This document shows, in pieces, positions 33,261-44,553 of a stretch of 64,000 bases of DNA; within the stretch, counting starts at the first letter, position 1, and every line of letters begins with the position of its first letter. The DNA is from Burkholderia sp. SRS-W-2-2016 (GTDB lineage Bacteria > Pseudomonadota > Gammaproteobacteria > Burkholderiales > Burkholderiaceae). A program made the translations under genes and the position numbers. The DNA is taken from NCBI RefSeq assembly GCF_001931485.1, contig NZ_MSDV01000038.1:20905-84904 (forward strand). The letters run 5' to 3'. The notes under the pieces are model-generated. The model was not told where the DNA came from, ran no database searches, and was given only the letters and a program-made list of their open reading frames with translations.

Positions 33261-34276
33261 CACGACGCCTCGCCGAGCTTGATCGCGCGCCCCTCGCGCC
33301 ACGAACGGGTCGCGGCGTCCGCGAGTTCGAGCGCCTTCAGGCCGTCGGCGACGGTCGTGCGCACCGGCTTGCCGCGTGTGACCGCGTCGAAGAAATGCGC
33401 GATTTCGAGCGCGTACGCGGCGCGATAGCGTTCGAGAAAAAACGCTTCGGGCACGTCGGTCGACACTTCGGTTTTCGAATATGCGGTGACCTCGGTCGGC
33501 CGCACGTTGCCCGCCTGCAGCATCCCGCTGCTGCCGAGCACTTCGAAGCGCTGGTCGTACCCGTAAGCCGCGCGCCGCGCGGTGTTGATCTGGCACAGCC
33601 GGCCGCGCTTCGTGCGGATCGTCACCGCGGTCGAATCGATGTCGCCGGCCTCGGCGATCGCCGGATCGCTCAGGCAACTGCCGGTCGCGTGCAGCGTGTC
33701 GGCTTCGTCGTCGAGAATCCAGCGGAAGATATCGAAGTCGTGGATCAGCATGTCCTTGAAGATACCGCCCGAGTGGCGGATGTACTCCACCGGCGGCGCC
33801 CCCGGATCGCGGCTCGTGACGACCAGCATTTCCGGCGTGCCGATCTCGCCCGCGTCGAGGCGCGCCTTCAGCGCCGCGAAGGTCGGATCGAAGCGCCGCT
33901 GAAAGCCGATCATGCAGACCACGCCCGCGCGTGCCACCGCGTCCGCGCACAAGCGCGCGCGCTCCAGCGTCAGATCGACCGGCTTCTCGCAGAACACGTG
34001 CTTGCGCTGCGCGGCCGACTTCACGATCAGATCCGCGTGCGTGTCGGTGCTCGAACAGATCACGCTCGCGCCGATCGACGCATCGCCGAGCGCGCCGTCG
34101 ACGTCAGCGACCTGCGCGCCGTGCTGCGCGGCCAGCGCCTCAGCGGCCGCGCGATTGACGTCGACCACGTATTTGAGCCGCACGCCCGGCTGTCGCGCGA
34201 GATTCGCCGCATGGATCTTGCCGATCCGCCCCGCGCCGAATACCGCGACGTCGATCGTCTGTACCGCGTCAGTCAT
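33260..34276 (-). CDS. iolG: Inositol 2-dehydrogenase
   Basis: A 338-residue Gfo/Idh/MocA protein starting MTDAVQTIDVAVFGAGRIG. It has the NAD-binding GAGRIGKIHAANLA, the CEKPVDLTLERA motif near 92, and the catalytic Lys/Asp/His region GGIFKDMLIHDFDIFRW near 165-181, all typical of IolG. It oxidises myo-inositol to 2-keto-myo-inositol (scyllo-inosose), the substrate of IolE. A GGGAGG ribosome site lies upstream of ATG 34276, which overlaps the end of the rpiR gene by 8 bp. The rest of the pathway is encoded on the opposite strand. Confidence 0.85.
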   Translation of the reverse strand: MTDAVQTIDVAVFGAGRIGKIHAANLARQPGVRLKYVVDVNRAAAEALAAQHGAQVADVDGALGDASIGASVICSSTDTHADLIVKSAAQRKHVFCEKPVDLTLERARLCADAVARAGVVCMIGFQRRFDPTFAALKARLDAGEIGTPEMLVVTSRDPGAPPVEYIRHSGGIFKDMLIHDFDIFRWILDDEADTLHATGSCLSDPAIAEAGDIDSTAVTIRTKRGRLCQINTARRAAYGYDQRFEVLGSSGMLQAGNVRPTEVTAYSKTEVSTDVPEAFFLERYRAAYALEIAHFFDAVTRGKPVRTTVADGLKALELADAATRSWREGRAIKLGEAS

Positions 34277-35153
34277 CGTAGCCTCCCGTGTCGTTGGATT
34301 CTTCAACGTTCAGTTCGAGCTTGTACGCGAGCGCGATAAAGAGCGCCTGGCACAGGCAGATCGTGCTGGTCAGCGAGCGGAACGCGAACGCGCTGCCCTC
34401 TTTCACATAGAGTTGCGTGCTCGCGTAGCGCGCGAGCGGCGATAGTTGGCTATCCGTAATAACCAGCGTCTTCGCCTGATGATGATGCGCGACGCGCAGA
34501 CAGTGCTGGGTTTCCTTGCCGTACGGCGCGAAGCTGATCGCGATCACCACGTCGCCCTTCCGGACGCTGCGGATCTGCTCGCGATACATGCCGCCGAAGC
34601 CGGACACCAGATGCACGCGCTTATGCGTGTGCTGCAATGCGTAGACGATATAGCTCGCGACCGGAAACGAGCGCCGCACGCCGATCACGTAGATGTTGTC
34701 GGCCTGTTGCAGCATCTTCACGGCGGCGTCGAACTGGCGGTCGTCGAGCCCCGCTTCGAGTTCTTCCAGACCGCCGCGCGAGGCCGCGATGAATTCGCGC
34801 GCAACCGCCCCGCCGGACAACGTGCCGGGCTTCTCGTCGATCAGCTTGCGAATGCGCTGCTGATAGCTCGGCGACGACACCCCGTGGCCGGTATAGGCCT
34901 GACGAAACACCGCCTGCAGATCGGAGAAGCCGGAAAAGCCGAAGCGCTGCGCAAAACGCACGACCGCCGACGGATGCACGCCGCAACTCGCGGCGATATC
35001 GCTGGTGCGGTCCATCATCACGCTCGAGCGGTTCTGCTCGATATAGGTCGCGACGCTTTTCAGCTGACGCGGCAACGACTCGTAGTTTTCCGCGATGCGC
35101 TGCATCAATTCGTCGACGCTCGGCAAGGTTGTTTCGGTGCTTTCTTCCGCCAT
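34269..35153 (-). CDS. RpiR-family regulator of inositol catabolism (IolR-like)
   Basis: A 294-residue RpiR protein. The N-terminal HTH_6 domain covers residues 10-88 (LKSVATYIEQNRSSVMMDRTSDIA and HPSAVVRFAQRFGFSGFSDLQ), and a SIS sugar-isomerase domain covers about 130-265 (NIYVIGVRRSFPVASYIVYAL, GDVVIAISFAPYGKET). RpiR proteins sense sugar phosphates; IolR of Sinorhizobium and Caulobacter belongs to this family and represses iol genes. Here it heads the rpiR-iolG-Gfo/Idh unit and is divergent from the transporter and iolCDEB genes. A matching operator lies at 35248-35265. Confidence 0.85.
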   Translation of the reverse strand: MAEESTETTLPSVDELMQRIAENYESLPRQLKSVATYIEQNRSSVMMDRTSDIAASCGVHPSAVVRFAQRFGFSGFSDLQAVFRQAYTGHGVSSPSYQQRIRKLIDEKPGTLSGGAVAREFIAASRGGLEELEAGLDDRQFDAAVKMLQQADNIYVIGVRRSFPVASYIVYALQHTHKRVHLVSGFGGMYREQIRSVRKGDVVIAISFAPYGKETQHCLRVAHHHQAKTLVITDSQLSPLARYASTQLYVKEGSAFAFRSLTSTICLCQALFIALAYKLELNVEESNDTGGYDD

Positions 35154-35223
35154 GACTGCCTCTCAGATGCTCGTGCAACGCGGCATACCGTTACGACACT
35201 TCGTAGGGGTGCCGACGCTGCCG

Positions 35224-35229
35224 ATTATA
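35224..35229 (-). promoter_or_regulatory. Probable -10 box of the rpiR-iolG promoter
   Basis: TATAAT read on the minus strand. With an 18-base spacer the -35 would be TTCCAT at 35248-35253, which is one half of the GGAA-N6-TTCC palindrome, so bound regulator would cover the promoter. Confidence 0.5.
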
Positions 35230-35247
35230 GGCAGGCAACGCAGCCCA

Positions 35248-35265
35248 ATGGAACGTATTTTCCAT
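35248..35265. promoter_or_regulatory. Candidate RpiR/IolR operator, GGAA-N6-TTCC palindrome
   Basis: ATGGAA-CGTATT-TTCCAT, a 6+6 bp perfect inverted repeat in the divergent region between rpiR and the transporter genes. From memory, the IolR site reported in Sinorhizobium meliloti is GGAA-N6-TTCC, which this matches exactly. It overlaps the presumed rpiR -35 and lies about 25 bases upstream of the presumed -35 of the transporter genes. Confidence 0.65.
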
Positions 35266-35288
35266 TTTTATTCAACGTGAAATATTCT

Positions 35289-35317
35289 TTGCAAGGCTTC
35301 GGAAGTTGACCTAATCT
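35289..35317 (+). promoter_or_regulatory. Probable promoter of the inositol transporter operon
   Basis: TTGCAA at 35289-35294 and TAATCT at 35312-35317 are separated by 17 bases. This leaves a leader of about 95 nt before the binding-protein gene. Confidence 0.45.
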
Positions 35318-35419
35318 TGGTCGAGAGCGAGGGTGTCGCGGCGGCTTCGCGCCGCGCGAAAACGTGCCGGTCCCGCGCTCCCCTCAATAACGAACGACAG
35401 ACCGAGAAAGGTGGAGACA

Positions 35420-36466
35420 ATGAGACTTTGCACAGGCAAGGCAACGCTCAGAATTCTGGTGACGGCGTTGACGTTGGCGACGGGATTGAGCGCGGCCAGC
35501 GCCGCGCGCGCGGCCGATGCCCACTTCGTGCTGATCAGCCACGCGCCCGATTCGGATTCGTGGTGGAACACGATCAAGAACGCGATCAAGCAGGCCAACG
35601 AAGATTTCAACGTCGAGACCGACTACCGCAATCCGCCGAACGGCGACATCGCCGACATGGCGCGCCTCGTCGAACAGGCGGCCGCGCGCAACTACGACGG
35701 CGTGGTCGTATCGATCGCGGACTTCGATGTCCTGAAGAGTTCGATCTCGAAGGTCACCGCGAAGCACATTCCGCTCGTCACGATCAATTCGGGTACCGAA
35801 GAACAGAGCGCGAAACTCGGCGCGATCATGCACGTCGGCCAGCCCGAATACGCTGCCGGCAGGGCCGCCGGCGAAAAAGCCAAGGCGGCCGGCATCAAGT
35901 CGTTCCTGTGCGTGAACCACTATGCGACCAACCCGGCGTCGTTCGAGCGCTGCCGCGGTTTTGCCGAAGCGATCGGCGCGAACTTCAAGACCTCGACGCT
36001 CGACGCGGGCCAGGACCCGACCGGCGTGCAGTCGAAAGTCAGCGCGTTCCTGCGCAATCATCCGAATACCCAGGCGGTCCTCACGCTCGGGCCGCTGTCC
36101 GCCGACCCGACCTTGAAGGCGCTGCAACAGATGGGACTCGCCGGCAAGATCTGGTTCGCGACCTTCGACTTCGATACCGACATCGCGAAGGCGATCCAGG
36201 ACGGCACGATCCAGTTCGCGATCGACCAGCAACCGTATTTGCAGGGCTATATCCCGGTCGCCGTGCTGGCGATCGCGAAGAAGAACAACACCACCGATCC
36301 GGTGAAGATCCGCGAAATCCTGCAGGCCAATCCGAAGTTCAAGGAGCGGCTCGCGACCTACGGCCTCGCGCCGTCCTATGGACCCCGAAATATCGGTTCG
36401 GGTCCGGGCTTCATCACCAAGGAGAACGTCGACAAGGTGCTGAAGTACGCGGGTCAGTATCGCTAG
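35420..36466 (+). CDS. Sugar/inositol ABC transporter periplasmic binding protein
   Basis: A 348-residue protein. A Sec signal peptide ends around residue 31 (ASAARAADA). The mature part is a Peripla_BP_4 (ribose-type) fold: HFVLISHAPDSDSWWNTIKNAIKQA, RLVEQAAARNYDGVVVSIAD, and GGQ-like segments ending with IDQQPYLQGYIPV near 270. The ATG at 35420 follows GTGGAGAC and starts the signal peptide cleanly. Next to iol genes it most likely binds myo-inositol, as IbpA does in Caulobacter, but ligand specificity is inferred. Confidence 0.85.
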   Translation: MRLCTGKATLRILVTALTLATGLSAASAARAADAHFVLISHAPDSDSWWNTIKNAIKQANEDFNVETDYRNPPNGDIADMARLVEQAAARNYDGVVVSIADFDVLKSSISKVTAKHIPLVTINSGTEEQSAKLGAIMHVGQPEYAAGRAAGEKAKAAGIKSFLCVNHYATNPASFERCRGFAEAIGANFKTSTLDAGQDPTGVQSKVSAFLRNHPNTQAVLTLGPLSADPTLKALQQMGLAGKIWFATFDFDTDIAKAIQDGTIQFAIDQQPYLQGYIPVAVLAIAKKNNTTDPVKIREILQANPKFKERLATYGLAPSYGPRNIGSGPGFITKENVDKVLKYAGQYR

Positions 36467-36660
36467 ACGTGCAATCAGGCGCCGCGTGAGCGCGGCGCTT
36501 CGCTTGTATTCGCGGCATGCGGCGGGCTGCTCGCCCGCTCGCTGCGCACGCCACTGTGTCCGTTGCCGCGTTGTCTCGCCGCCGCGCACCGTGGCGTTGC
36601 GCCGACCGCCGTCGGTCGTCCGCTGCTCCGCTGTCCGCCGCCGTCTGAAGGAGAGTTTCA

Positions 36661-37836
36661 ATGGGTGTCGCCGATCTCTTCCATCCCCACCACCGCAAGC
36701 CGCCGCCCGATCCGCAGGATCCGGCGTCGCAGGCTTCGGCCGCCGTGACGGGAGACGAACGCGTACGCCGCGAATCGTGGTTCCGCCATCTGCTCGGCCG
36801 CCCGGAATTCGCGGCGCTGGCCGGCACCGTGATGGTGTTCATCGTGTTCGGCGTGGCGGCCGGCAACTCGGGGATGTTCAACCTCGACGGCATCATGAAC
36901 TGGTCGCAGGTCGCCGCCTATCTCGGGCTGATCGCGGTCGGCGCGTGCATGCTGATGATCGCCGGCGAGTTCGATCTGTCGATCGGCTCGATGATCGGCT
37001 TCGCCGGGATGATGGTCGCGCTGCCGACCATGTATTTCCACTGGCCGATCTGGCTCGCGATCATCTTCGCGTTCGTCGGTTCGATGCTGCTCGGCGCGCT
37101 GAACGGCTATCTCGTGATGCGCACCCGGCTGCCGTCGTTCATCGTCACGCTCGCGTTCCTGTTTATCCTGCGCGGCCTGACGCTGGCGCTGTCGGTGAGG
37201 TTCGCCGATCGCACGATCATCTCCGGCGTCGGCGACGTCGGGCGCCAGGACTGGTTCGCGCATACGTTCTTTCAGGGCGTCGCATTCCGCGGCCTGTTCG
37301 TCTGGCTCGGGCACCTCGGCATCGTGAAGATGCTCGACAACGGCAACCCGCTGGTGCCAGGGATTCCGAAGGTATTGCTGTGGTGGCTCGCGCTGGCGGC
37401 GGTCTGTGCGTTCACCCTCGCGAAAACGCGCTTCGGCAACTGGATCTTCGCGGTCGGCGGCGACGCGAACGCGGCCAAGAACGTCGGCGTGCCGGTGCGG
37501 CGCGTGAAGATTTCGCTGTTCGTGCTGACCGCGTTCTGCTCGTGCCTGTATGCGGTGCTGCAGGTGTGCGATATCGGCTCGGCCGCGGCGGACCGCGGGT
37601 TGCAGGCGGAATTCGAAGCGATCATCGCGGCGGTGATCGGCGGCACGCTGCTCACCGGCGGTTACGGCTCGGTGGTCGGCGCGTGCTTCGGCGCGCTGAT
37701 CTTCGGCGTCGTGCAGATCGGCATCACCTACACCAACGTCGATTCCGACTGGTTCCGCGTGTTCCTCGGCGTGATGCTGCTGTTCGCGGTGCTGTTCAAC
37801 CACTACGTGCGCGGCCGCGTCGCGGCGTCGCGTTAG
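36661..37836 (+). CDS. Sugar/inositol ABC transporter permease (BPD_transp_2 family)
   Basis: A 391-residue protein. A 50-residue polar N-terminus precedes eight to ten membrane helices. Characteristic stretches are LMIAGEFDLSIGSMIGFAGM near 100, LNGYLVMRTRLPSFIVTLAFLFILRGLTL near 145, and IIAAVIGGTLLTGGYGSVVGACFGAL near 325. It is homologous to RbsC/FrcC permeases and works as a dimer with the ATPase that follows 13 bp later. A GGAG ribosome site lies upstream; the 194-bp gap before the gene holds nothing recognisable. Confidence 0.9.
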   Translation: MGVADLFHPHHRKPPPDPQDPASQASAAVTGDERVRRESWFRHLLGRPEFAALAGTVMVFIVFGVAAGNSGMFNLDGIMNWSQVAAYLGLIAVGACMLMIAGEFDLSIGSMIGFAGMMVALPTMYFHWPIWLAIIFAFVGSMLLGALNGYLVMRTRLPSFIVTLAFLFILRGLTLALSVRFADRTIISGVGDVGRQDWFAHTFFQGVAFRGLFVWLGHLGIVKMLDNGNPLVPGIPKVLLWWLALAAVCAFTLAKTRFGNWIFAVGGDANAAKNVGVPVRRVKISLFVLTAFCSCLYAVLQVCDIGSAAADRGLQAEFEAIIAAVIGGTLLTGGYGSVVGACFGALIFGVVQIGITYTNVDSDWFRVFLGVMLLFAVLFNHYVRGRVAASR

Positions 37837-37849
37837 GAGGACGTTCACG

Positions 37850-38668
<819 letters not shown>

Positions 38669-38734
38669 TCGATTCGCGCGGCTCGGGCGGGCCTCACCAT
38701 GACCGCCGCCGCGCCTCGCTATTCAGGACTATTC

Positions 38735-40812
38735 ATGGATCATTCCAGCAGCGTCAGCGGCACTTATAGCGACACCTCCAGCGGCACCTTCAGCGACGCC
38801 GCGGGCACCGCCAATGCCGCCGCCCCGGCCAGCCGCTTCGCGCCGGGCCGCACGCGCGACATCGTCTGCCTCGGCCGTCTCGCGGTCGATCTGTACGCGC
38901 AACAGGTCGGCGCGCGGCTCGAGGACGTGACGAGCTTCGCGAAGTATCTGGGCGGCTCGTCGGCGAACATCGCGTTCGGCTGCGCGCGGCTCGGCCTGAA
39001 CGCGGCGATGCTCGCGCGCGTCGGCGACGATCATATGGGCCGCTTTCTGACCGGGACGCTCGCGCACGAAGGCTGCGACGTGAGCCACGTGCGGACCGAT
39101 CGCGAGCGACTCACCGCGCTCGTGCTGCTGGGCCTGAAAGACCGCGACACGTTCCCGCTGATCTTCTACCGCGAGAACTGCGCGGACATGGCGATCGATC
39201 CAGCGGATTTCGACGAGGCGTACATCGCGTCGTCGAAGGCGCTGCTGATTACCGGCACCCACTTCTCGACCGAGCAGGTGAACCGCACCAGTCGCCGCGC
39301 GCTCGATTACGCGCGCCGCAACGACGTGCGCACCGTGCTCGACATCGACTACCGGCCGGTGCTGTGGGGCCTCACCGGCAAGGCCGACGGCGAGACGCGC
39401 TTTATCGCCAGCGAAGGCGTGAGCGCGCATTTGCAGCGGATTTTGCCGCTGTTCGATCTGGTAATCGGCACCGAAGAGGAATTCCGCATTGCCGGCGGCC
39501 AAAGCGAACTACTCGACGCGCTCGCGGCGGTCCGCGCGGTGACGCCGGCCACGCTCGTGCTCAAACGCGGCCCGCTCGGTTGCCAGATCATCGACGGCGC
39601 GTTGCCCGCATCGCTCGACGCGCTGCCGCTGCAAGGCGGCGTCGAAGTCGAAGTGCTGAACGTGCTCGGTGCGGGCGATGCCTTCGCGTCCGGCTTTCTG
39701 TCCGGCTGGCTGCGCGATCAGCCGCTCGATGCTTGCGCGCGCGCCGCGAACGCGAGCGGCGCGCTGGTCGTATCGCGCCACGGCTGCGCGCCGGCGATGC
39801 CGACGCCGGCCGAACTCGATTACTTCCTGCACGAAGCGCAAGCCGATCCGCAACGGATGCGCCGCCCCGATCGCGACGCGAAGCTCGCGCGGCTGCATCG
39901 GGTGTCGCCCGCGCGCAAGCAATGGCCCGAAGTGCTCGGCTTCGCGTTCGATCATCGCAATCCGTTCTTCGAACTCGCGCAGCAAACCGGCGCGGACGAA
40001 GCGCGCATCGCGCGGCTGAAGGGCCTGTTCGTCGAAGCGGTCGCGCAGACTGAAAACGCGTTGGGACTGCAAGGACGCATCGGGGTCCTGATCGACGACC
40101 GCTACGGCCAGGATGCGTTGAACGCCGCGACCGGTCGCGGCTGGTGGATCGGCCGCCCGGTCGAGCTGCCCCATTCCGTGCCGCTGGTGTTCGATCACGG
40201 CCGCTCGATCGGCACCACGCTGATCGCGTGGCCGCGCGAACACGTCGTGAAGTGCCTCGTGCAGTTTCATCCGGATGAACCGATCGAGCAGCGCCTCGAA
40301 CAGGAAGCGCAGCTACGCGCGCTGTACGACGCGACCCAGGCGAGCGGCCACGAACTGCTGCTCGAAGTGATTCCGCCGAAGCATGCGTCGTTGCCGCAGG
40401 GGCCGGACATCGTGTATCGCGCGCTCAAGCGGCTGTACAACCTCGGCATCTACCCCGAGTGGTGGAAGCTCGAACCGATGGACGCCGCCCAATGGCAGGC
40501 GATCGACGCGCTGATCGCCGGGCGCGATCCGTATTGCCGCGGCGTCGTGCTGCTCGGTTTGTCGGCGGGCGTCGAGCAATTGAGCGACGGCTTTCGCGCG
40601 GCCGCGCACTCCGCGACGTGCCGTGGCTTCACGGTCGGCCGCACGATCTTTCACGAACCGGGGCACGCGTGGCTGGCCGGCGAAATCGACGACGCCGAAC
40701 TGATCAAACGCGTGCGCCGCACGTTCGAAACGCTGATCGCCGCATGGCGATCCACGCGCGGCGAGCCCACACAACACGGCATACCGCCTCACGCTCACGA
40801 GGAGCAAGCCGC

Positions 40813-40816
<4 letters not shown>
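38735..40816 (+). CDS. iolC: 5-dehydro-2-deoxygluconokinase fused to a DUF2090 aldolase domain
   Basis: A 693-residue fusion. Residues 35-360 are a PfkB kinase: LGGSSANIAFGCARLG near 75 and the catalytic GAGDAF with Asp315. It would phosphorylate 2-deoxy-5-keto-gluconate. Residues 380-690 are a DUF2090 domain (FAFDHRNPFFELA, GLSAGVEQLSDGF), regarded in such fusions as the aldolase that splits the phosphorylated product (IolJ step). The first 30 residues are Ser/Thr/Ala rich. ATG 38735 has a better ribosome site (AGGA) than the in-frame ATG at 38699. The stop overlaps the iolD start as ATGA. Confidence 0.9.
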
Positions 40817-42816
<2,000 letters not shown>

Positions 42817-42826
42817 GGCCCCCAGG

Positions 42827-43735
42827 ATGAGCGCTTTCGACGTACGCATCGGCATCAATCCGCTGTCGTGGATGAACGACGACCTGCCCTCGCTCGGCGG
42901 CGAGACGCCGCTCGAAGTCGCGCTGGCCGAAGGCCGGCAGATCGGCTATCAGGGCTTCGAGCTCGGCAACAAGTTTCCGCGCGAGCCGCAAGCGTTAAAG
43001 GCGCTGCTCGCGCTCTACGATCTCGCGCTGGTATCCGGCTGGTATTCAGGAGAACTGGCCACCCGCAGCGTCGCGGAAGAAATCGCCGCGGTCGGCCCGC
43101 ATCTCGAACTGCTCGCGCGCAACGGCGCGACTGTGATGGTGTACGGCGAGGTCGCGCATTCGATTCAGGGCGCGCCGCGCCCGCTCTATCAGCGGCCGCG
43201 TTTTTTCAGCGATGCGCAATGGGCCGCGTACGCGGCGCGGGTCGACGAATTCGCGCGCTATACGCTGTCGCGCGGCGTGCGGCTCGGCTATCACCATCAC
43301 ATGGGCGCATATGTCGAAACGCCGGCCGATGTCGATCAACTGATGGCCCGCACCAGCGACGCGGTCGGCCTGCTGTTCGACGCCGGCCATATCACATTCG
43401 CGGGCGGCGATCCGCTCGCGGTGCTCGATAAACATATCGCGCGGGTCTGTCATGTGCATTGCAAGGACGTGCGGCCCGCGGTCGCGAAACTCGCGCGCAA
43501 TCGCAACTGGAGTTTTCTCGATGCGGTGATCGCCGGCGCGTTCACGGTGCCGGGCGACGGCGCGGTGAATTTTCCGGCGATCATCGAGCGGCTCAAGCGG
43601 CATGGTTATTGCGGCTGGCTGGTCGTCGAGGCGGAACAGGACCCGGTGGTCGCGCCGTCGTTCGACTATGCGCAGAAGGGCTACAACACGTTGCGGGCGC
43701 TGGTCGATGCGCCGCTCGGCAAGGAGGCAGCATGA
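42827..43735 (+). CDS. iolE: Myo-inosose-2 dehydratase
   Basis: A 302-residue TIM-barrel protein of the AP endonuclease 2/xylose isomerase family. The IolE landmarks are IGINPLSWMNDDLPSLGG at residues 7-24, GYQGFELGNKFP near 44, GYHHHMGAYVETPADVDQLM near 157, LLFDAGHITFAGGDP near 185 and HCKDVRP near 210, which together place the metal ligands. It dehydrates 2-keto-myo-inositol to the diketone used by IolD. The end overlaps the iolB start as ATGA. Confidence 0.9.
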   Translation: MSAFDVRIGINPLSWMNDDLPSLGGETPLEVALAEGRQIGYQGFELGNKFPREPQALKALLALYDLALVSGWYSGELATRSVAEEIAAVGPHLELLARNGATVMVYGEVAHSIQGAPRPLYQRPRFFSDAQWAAYAARVDEFARYTLSRGVRLGYHHHMGAYVETPADVDQLMARTSDAVGLLFDAGHITFAGGDPLAVLDKHIARVCHVHCKDVRPAVAKLARNRNWSFLDAVIAGAFTVPGDGAVNFPAIIERLKRHGYCGWLVVEAEQDPVVAPSFDYAQKGYNTLRALVDAPLGKEAA

Positions 43736-44532
43736 GCTTGTTGGTCAAGGCACAGCGCGAGGGCCAGACAATCGCGCGCGTGACGCCGCAGTCGGCCTGC
43801 TGGCGTTACGTGGGATTCGCCGCTTACCGGCTCGAGCCGAGCGAAGTCGTGTATGTGTTCGAGCCGGCGCGCGAGGTGTGCATCGTCGTGCTGAGCGGCG
43901 CGGTCGATGTCGAAACGCCGAATGAAACGTGGCGCGCGCTCGGCTCGCGCGACAGCGTGTTCGAGGACGCGGCGCCGTACGCGGTTTATCTGCCGCCGAA
44001 CGTACGCGCGACGGTGCGCGCGAATCGCACCGCCGAAGTCGGCGTGGCCAGCGCGCCGGCGAAAGGCGAGTACCCGGCGCGGCTGATCGAGCCCACGTCG
44101 ATGAAGCGTTCGACGCGCGGCAAGTCGCTCAATACACGCTACGTGTGCGATATTCTTCCGCAGACCGAGCCGGCGGAATCGCTGTTAGTGGTCGAAGTTA
44201 AAACGCCGGGCGGCCATGCATCGAGCTATCCGCCGCACAAGCACGACACCGACAACATCCCGCACGAGAGTTCGCTCGAAGAAACCTATTACCACCGGCT
44301 CGATCCGCCGCAAGGTTTCGCGTTCCAGCGTGTGTACACCGATTCGCGCGATATCGACGAGTCGATGGCCGTCGAGGATCACGACGTGGTGATGGTGCCG
44401 CGCGGCTATCACCCGGTGATCGTGCCGTACGGCTACGACTCGTACTATCTGAACGTGATGGCGGGCAGCCAGCGGGTCTGGCATTTCAACAATGACCCGG
44501 CGCACGAGTGGATCATCAATAAGGATGCTTGA
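43732..44532 (+). CDS. iolB: 5-deoxy-glucuronate isomerase
   Basis: A 266-residue two-cupin protein. The C-terminal metal-binding cupin shows PPHKHDTDN near 163 and EETYYHRLDPPQGFAFQRVYTD near 184, with HPVIVPYGYDSYYLNVMAG near 222. IolB converts 5-deoxy-glucuronate to 2-deoxy-5-keto-gluconate, the substrate of IolC. A perfect AAGGAGG ribosome site lies in the end of iolE. It is the last gene of the iol operon; the lipoprotein gene converges 21 bp downstream. Confidence 0.9.
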   Translation: MSLLVKAQREGQTIARVTPQSACWRYVGFAAYRLEPSEVVYVFEPAREVCIVVLSGAVDVETPNETWRALGSRDSVFEDAAPYAVYLPPNVRATVRANRTAEVGVASAPAKGEYPARLIEPTSMKRSTRGKSLNTRYVCDILPQTEPAESLLVVEVKTPGGHASSYPPHKHDTDNIPHESSLEETYYHRLDPPQGFAFQRVYTDSRDIDESMAVEDHDVVMVPRGYHPVIVPYGYDSYYLNVMAGSQRVWHFNNDPAHEWIINKDA

Positions 44533-44553
44533 TTAAATGGCCGGCGCGCTCTC

